A stretch of 7,672 bases of DNA from Verrucomicrobiia bacterium (lineage in GTDB: Bacteria; Verrucomicrobiota; Verrucomicrobiia; Limisphaerales; JAUIHU01). The position numbers and the translations under genes were made by a program. Numbering within the stretch: position 1 is the first letter of the stretch; each line of letters opens with the position of its first letter. The stretch is taken from assembly GCA_030432175.1 (NCBI GenBank), contig JAUIHU010000193.1:1-7672 (forward strand), given 5' to 3'. Positions 5,029-7,672 of the stretch are shown here, piece by piece. The notes below the pieces were generated by a model. The model was not told where the DNA came from and did not search any database. It saw only the letters and a list, made by a program, of their open reading frames with translations.

Positions 5029-5541
5029 TCAGGCGGAATGTTCTTTCAGTAAAATCTCCTGCAGCGCTGTGCGGAGCTTTTCAGCCGTATCCGCCAGGGC
5101 TTCCGGTAAAACTCCGGCGCCTGCGATCACAGGCATAAAATTTGTGTCGCCGTTCCACCTGGGAACAACGTGTATGTGCAAGTGTTCAGCAATTCCTGCT
5201 CCAGCTACCTTGCCAAGATTCACACCAACGTTAAAACCGTCAGGATTCATCACTTGTTGCAATGCGCGCTGGCAAGCGCGTGTCATTTTCATTAACTCCA
5301 ATAACTCCTGATCAGATAACTGGTCCCAGTCCGGAATGGCCTGATATGGAGCTATCATCAAATGTCCGCCGTTGTAGGGATATCGGTTCAGGAGAGCAAA
5401 GCAGGACTTCCCACGCGCCAGGACGTAATTGGACTCATCATCATCCGATTCGGCAATCTGGCTGAAAATGGATCCTCCTTCGACTGGTTTCTTGGGCGCG
5501 AGGATGTATTCCATGCGCCATGGGGCGTGCAGTGAGTCCAT
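5029..5541 (-). CDS. HIT-family protein, Ap4A phosphorylase-like
   Basis: A 170-residue HIT-superfamily nucleotide hydrolase/transferase. The signature EHLHIHVVPRW supplies H120, H122 (expected nucleophile) and H124. The family patterns MDSLHAPWRMEYI at the N-terminus, NRYPYNGGHLMIAPY (52-66), GFNVGVNLGKVAGAGI (102-117) and GDTNFMPV (131-138) match bacterial proteins annotated as HIT or Ap4A phosphorylases, which cleave dinucleoside polyphosphates. The usual CxxC before the core is replaced by SIFS (S24, S27), so the structural zinc site seems lost. M1 is chosen because PWRMEYI is conserved; M10 would cut through it. This is the first gene of the operon; its stop abuts the phoH ATG. There is no Shine-Dalgarno, and the promoter leaves practically no 5' leader. 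The exact substrate is not certain. Confidence 0.9.
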   Translation of the reverse strand: MDSLHAPWRMEYILAPKKPVEGGSIFSQIAESDDDESNYVLARGKSCFALLNRYPYNGGHLMIAPYQAIPDWDQLSDQELLELMKMTRACQRALQQVMNPDGFNVGVNLGKVAGAGIAEHLHIHVVPRWNGDTNFMPVIAGAGVLPEALADTAEKLRTALQEILLKEHSA

Positions 5542-5549
5542 AGACAGTT

Positions 5550-5577
5550 ATTATCGAACATTGCGCCCGCATGTCAA
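5550..5577 (-). promoter_or_regulatory. Near-consensus sigma70 promoter of the HIT-phoH-ybeY-recO operon
   Basis: On the minus strand TTGACA (5577-5572, 6/6) is followed after 16 bases by GATAAT (5555-5550, 5/6). Transcription would start about 7 bases downstream, near 5543, only about 2 bases before the HIT start codon at 5541. The operon mRNA should therefore be leaderless or nearly so, consistent with the missing Shine-Dalgarno. It is divergent from nuoA. Confidence 0.75.
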
Positions 5578-5603
5578 AACGTCCTGAGTAAAAGTTTATC
5601 TAC

Positions 5604-5631
5604 TTGCCAGAAAGCTTGATGCCAGTTAAAT
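5604..5631 (+). promoter_or_regulatory. Candidate promoter of nuoA
   Basis: TTGCCA (5604-5609, 5/6) and TTAAAT (5626-5631, 4/6) are 16 bases apart. The start site would fall near 5638, just before the nuoA ATG at 5641, again suggesting a very short or absent leader. It is weaker than the divergent operon promoter 27 bases away. Confidence 0.3.
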
Positions 5632-5640
5632 AAATATTGT

Positions 5641-6030
5641 ATGGATTCGCCGAATCAAATCCAGGAATATATCCCAGTTGTGTTGTTAGCCTTGGTTGCC
5701 CTTGGCTTTGCTGTATCGAACCTCTTTTTATCAGCCATTCTCGGAAAATCCGGGCGGCGATCAAAAGTTAAAGATATTGCTTATGAATGTGGGATGCTGC
5801 CTGAAGGGAAAGCTTCTGCCAGATTCTCAGTTAAATTTTATTTGGTAGCAATGCTGTTCATCCTTTTCGATGTTGAACTTGTGTTTATGTACCCTTGGGC
5901 TGTCATTTACAAAGAAATGCTTCAGACAGATCCCAACCTGATCCTCGGAGCTATGCTTTCATTTATTGGCATCCTTTTTATAGGCTACATTTATGCTGCT
6001 AAAAAAGGAGCTTTCAATTGGAAGAACTGA
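5641..6030 (+). CDS. nuoA: NADH-quinone oxidoreductase subunit A
   Basis: A 129-residue inner-membrane subunit of respiratory complex I (homologue of ND3/NdhC), part of the membrane arm near the quinone-site junction. Three membrane helices are visible at about 9-34, 65-88 and 98-119. The first loop carries the invariant YECG (48-51; C50 matches the conserved cysteine of the ND3 loop). RFSVKFYLVAMLFILFDVE (61-79) is the family hallmark, with acidic D77 and E79 matching the conserved Asp/Glu pair of E. coli NuoA. Length and architecture are normal. The unusual point is context: it is followed by its own terminator and a phosphohexomutase instead of nuoB, so the other complex I genes must be elsewhere. 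No Shine-Dalgarno precedes ATG 5641. Confidence 0.95.
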   Translation: MDSPNQIQEYIPVVLLALVALGFAVSNLFLSAILGKSGRRSKVKDIAYECGMLPEGKASARFSVKFYLVAMLFILFDVELVFMYPWAVIYKEMLQTDPNLILGAMLSFIGILFIGYIYAAKKGAFNWKN

Positions 6031-6092
6031 CAGTTTACTAATAACTGAACCTATTAACTTTAGCCTAAACCCAGTGGCCAATCGCCAACCAT

Positions 6093-6116
6093 AACCGGAT
6101 TGATTCCGGTTTTTTT
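6093..6116 (+). terminator. Intrinsic terminator after nuoA
   Basis: AACCGGA (6093-6099) and TCCGGTT (6105-6111) form a perfect 7-bp stem around a 5-base loop, and T continues to 6116 (seven T from 6110). It lies about 60 bases past the nuoA stop and 90 before the next gene, which makes nuoA a monocistronic unit. Confidence 0.85.
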
Positions 6117-6206
6117 GTAATCCAGATTCAACCCTGAACAGACCTGACAGCGTGCAGTCCCTGGTACCCAAAAATCTCGGCAACTCTTTTAATCTTATTT
6201 CATCTC

Positions 6207-7661
6207 ATGAACCAAACACCACATGTAAACATTAAATTTGGCACCTCTGGCTGGCGTGGCATCATCGCTGAGGATTTTACCTTCCACAACGCCCGTCTCG
6301 CTGCACAGGGAACGGCCTTGTACCTGAAAGATGAGCTGAATAAGAAATCCTCCCCCATATACGGACGTAAACCAGTGGTGATTATCGGTCATGACAGCCG
6401 ATTTCAGGGAAGAGAGTTTGCTCTGGCGGTAGCCGAAACTCTGGCCAATGAAGGACTCCAACCATTGCTCTGTCAAGATGATGCGCCAACACCGGTCATC
6501 GCCTTTTCGATTCGCGCCAAAAAAGCTATCGGCGGAATTAATATGACCGCTTCCCACAACCCGGCAGAATACCAGGGATTCAAATTTTCGGTCTTTAACG
6601 GAGCAGGGGCTCCGCCTGAGGCTACCAAAGTAATTGAGGCCAATATTCGAAAGCTTCAGAAATCAAACTGGAAACCAAAGACAGTAACTCCACCAGAACT
6701 GTTGAAGGTGAAGACCTTTGATCCGAAGCCTGCATACTTTCGCCAACTCAAGAAACTGGTCGACTTTGACGCTATCAAGAGCGCTGGACTGAAAGTAGTC
6801 GTCGAACTGATGTACGGAGCCGGTCGAGGTTATTTGGATACGTTATTGGCCGAGGAAGCCGGCGTTGAGATTTTTCCATTACACGGATATCGAAATCCGG
6901 GGTTTGGCGGGCATCACCCCGAACCGAACGCGGAAGGAATGGAGGAAGCTCGGGCAGTGTTGAAGAAAGAGAAAGCCAATCTGGCGCTTGGCTTAGACGG
7001 TGACGCGGACCGGTTCGGGATTGTTGACAAGAATGGAACCTGGCTCTCGCCGAACCAGATTTTGGCATTGACACTTTATCATCTGAAGAAGAATCGGGGT
7101 TGGAGTGGATCAGCCGTTCGCTCTGTGCCAACCAGTCACCAGATTGATTCTGTGGCGGCCCTCTATGATATAACGTTGAGAGAAACTCCGGTGGGATTTA
7201 AGTACATTGGCGGTTGGATGGAAGATGAGCCGGTGATTGTAGGGGGAGAAGAGTCCGGTGGGCTTAGTGTTCAAGGCCATATTCCTGAAAAAGATGGAGT
7301 GCTGGCCTGTTTGTTGATCGCGGAGTTGGTGGCGATGGAAGGCAAGACGCTTTCACAGATTTTGAGGGCGTTGGAGCGCAAAACAGGATCATTCTTTACT
7401 GACCGGATTAACGTCAAAATTCCGGCAGACAAGAAGCAGGCTTTGCTGGATCGATTGAGCAAAGGACTCGACAAAATCGGGACTTATCCCGTGCAGGAAA
7501 TGATCACTACTGACGGATTCAAATTTCTTTTGCCTAACCAGGAATGGGTGGCATTTCGAGCCAGCGGAACAGAGCCAATGATCCGCTGTTATATCGAAGC
7601 CAAATCAGAAAAGTCGCTAAAGAAATTGCAAACGGCCTGCAAAAAAACTTTGCAAACCTGA
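6207..7661 (+). CDS. Phosphoglucomutase/phosphomannomutase (alpha-D-phosphohexomutase family)
   Basis: A complete 484-residue cytoplasmic phosphohexomutase that interconverts 1- and 6-phosphates of glucose or mannose by way of a phosphoserine enzyme. All four active-site blocks are present: catalytic loop TASHNP with S116, Mg-binding DGDADR with D264, D266 and D268, sugar-binding GGEESGG (346-352), and the phosphate-binding RASGTEP (451-457) in the C-terminal domain. The N-terminal FGTSGWRGIIAEDFT is typical of this group. Sequence alone does not settle glucose versus mannose preference; the GEESGG loop is compatible with both, so no symbol is given. It would feed glycogen, envelope polysaccharide or nucleotide-sugar synthesis. 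ATG 6207 lacks a Shine-Dalgarno; TTTAAT at 6188-6193 is a possible -10 without a good -35. Separated from nuoA by a terminator, it is probably its own unit. Confidence 0.95.
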   Translation: MNQTPHVNIKFGTSGWRGIIAEDFTFHNARLAAQGTALYLKDELNKKSSPIYGRKPVVIIGHDSRFQGREFALAVAETLANEGLQPLLCQDDAPTPVIAFSIRAKKAIGGINMTASHNPAEYQGFKFSVFNGAGAPPEATKVIEANIRKLQKSNWKPKTVTPPELLKVKTFDPKPAYFRQLKKLVDFDAIKSAGLKVVVELMYGAGRGYLDTLLAEEAGVEIFPLHGYRNPGFGGHHPEPNAEGMEEARAVLKKEKANLALGLDGDADRFGIVDKNGTWLSPNQILALTLYHLKKNRGWSGSAVRSVPTSHQIDSVAALYDITLRETPVGFKYIGGWMEDEPVIVGGEESGGLSVQGHIPEKDGVLACLLIAELVAMEGKTLSQILRALERKTGSFFTDRINVKIPADKKQALLDRLSKGLDKIGTYPVQEMITTDGFKFLLPNQEWVAFRASGTEPMIRCYIEAKSEKSLKKLQTACKKTLQT

Positions 7662-7672
7662 GTGGATTGACA

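Noticed and set aside
6775..7131. 118-codon minus-strand frame inside the phosphohexomutase gene
   Set aside because: The plus frame has full family motifs across this stretch; the antisense frame is a coding shadow, as are the similar frames opposite phoH, HIT and ybeY.
7667..7672. TTGACA at the right edge as a -35 of a following gene
   Set aside because: The -10 would lie outside the window, so it cannot be judged.

Overview
The window looks like a chromosomal segment of a Gram-negative bacterium of the PVC superphylum, most likely a verrucomicrobium (Opitutae/Puniceicoccales-like). Three things suggest this: an outer-membrane beta-barrel of a type I associate with planctomycete and verrucomicrobial genomes, a HIT-phoH-ybeY-recO operon, and short intergenic tandem repeats. 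The assignment is from memory of these families and was not checked by a search. Core genes are about half G+C (one hand-counted phoH line is 52%), while roughly the first 1.5 kb is clearly more AT-rich.

Layout. Bases 1-154 hold the 5' end of an unrecognised minus-strand gene that leaves the window. A 302-bp AT-rich divergent spacer follows, with an inverted repeat and candidate regulator sites, and then an orphan OmpR/PhoB-family response regulator (457-1146, +) with no histidine kinase beside it. Next comes about 500 bp of AT-rich non-coding DNA with helically phased A-tracts and a 21-bp-spaced direct repeat. It leads into a secreted outer-membrane beta-barrel protein (1646-2569, +) that ends at a strong intrinsic terminator. 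Between this gene and the convergent operon lie a 7-bp microsatellite (about 7.5 copies) and a tandem 41-bp hairpin repeat.

From 5577 down to 2859 on the minus strand runs a tight operon: HIT-family hydrolase/phosphorylase, phoH-like ATPase, ybeY (rRNA maturation endoribonuclease) and recO (recombination mediator). The first three genes abut or overlap by one base. The operon has a near-consensus sigma70 promoter so close to the first ATG that the transcript should be leaderless. PhoH and YbeY are known partners in RNA metabolism, and recO close to ybeY echoes the widespread phoH-ybeY-(era)-recO neighbourhood.

Divergently transcribed is a stand-alone nuoA (complex I subunit A) with its own terminator and without nuoB, followed by a complete phosphohexomutase gene (6207-7661).

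I found no RNA genes, CRISPR arrays, transposases or obvious new multi-gene system. The most interesting material is non-coding: the candidate regulatory circuit at 158-1500, the leaderless operon start, the repeat cluster between convergent genes, and the isolated nuoA.
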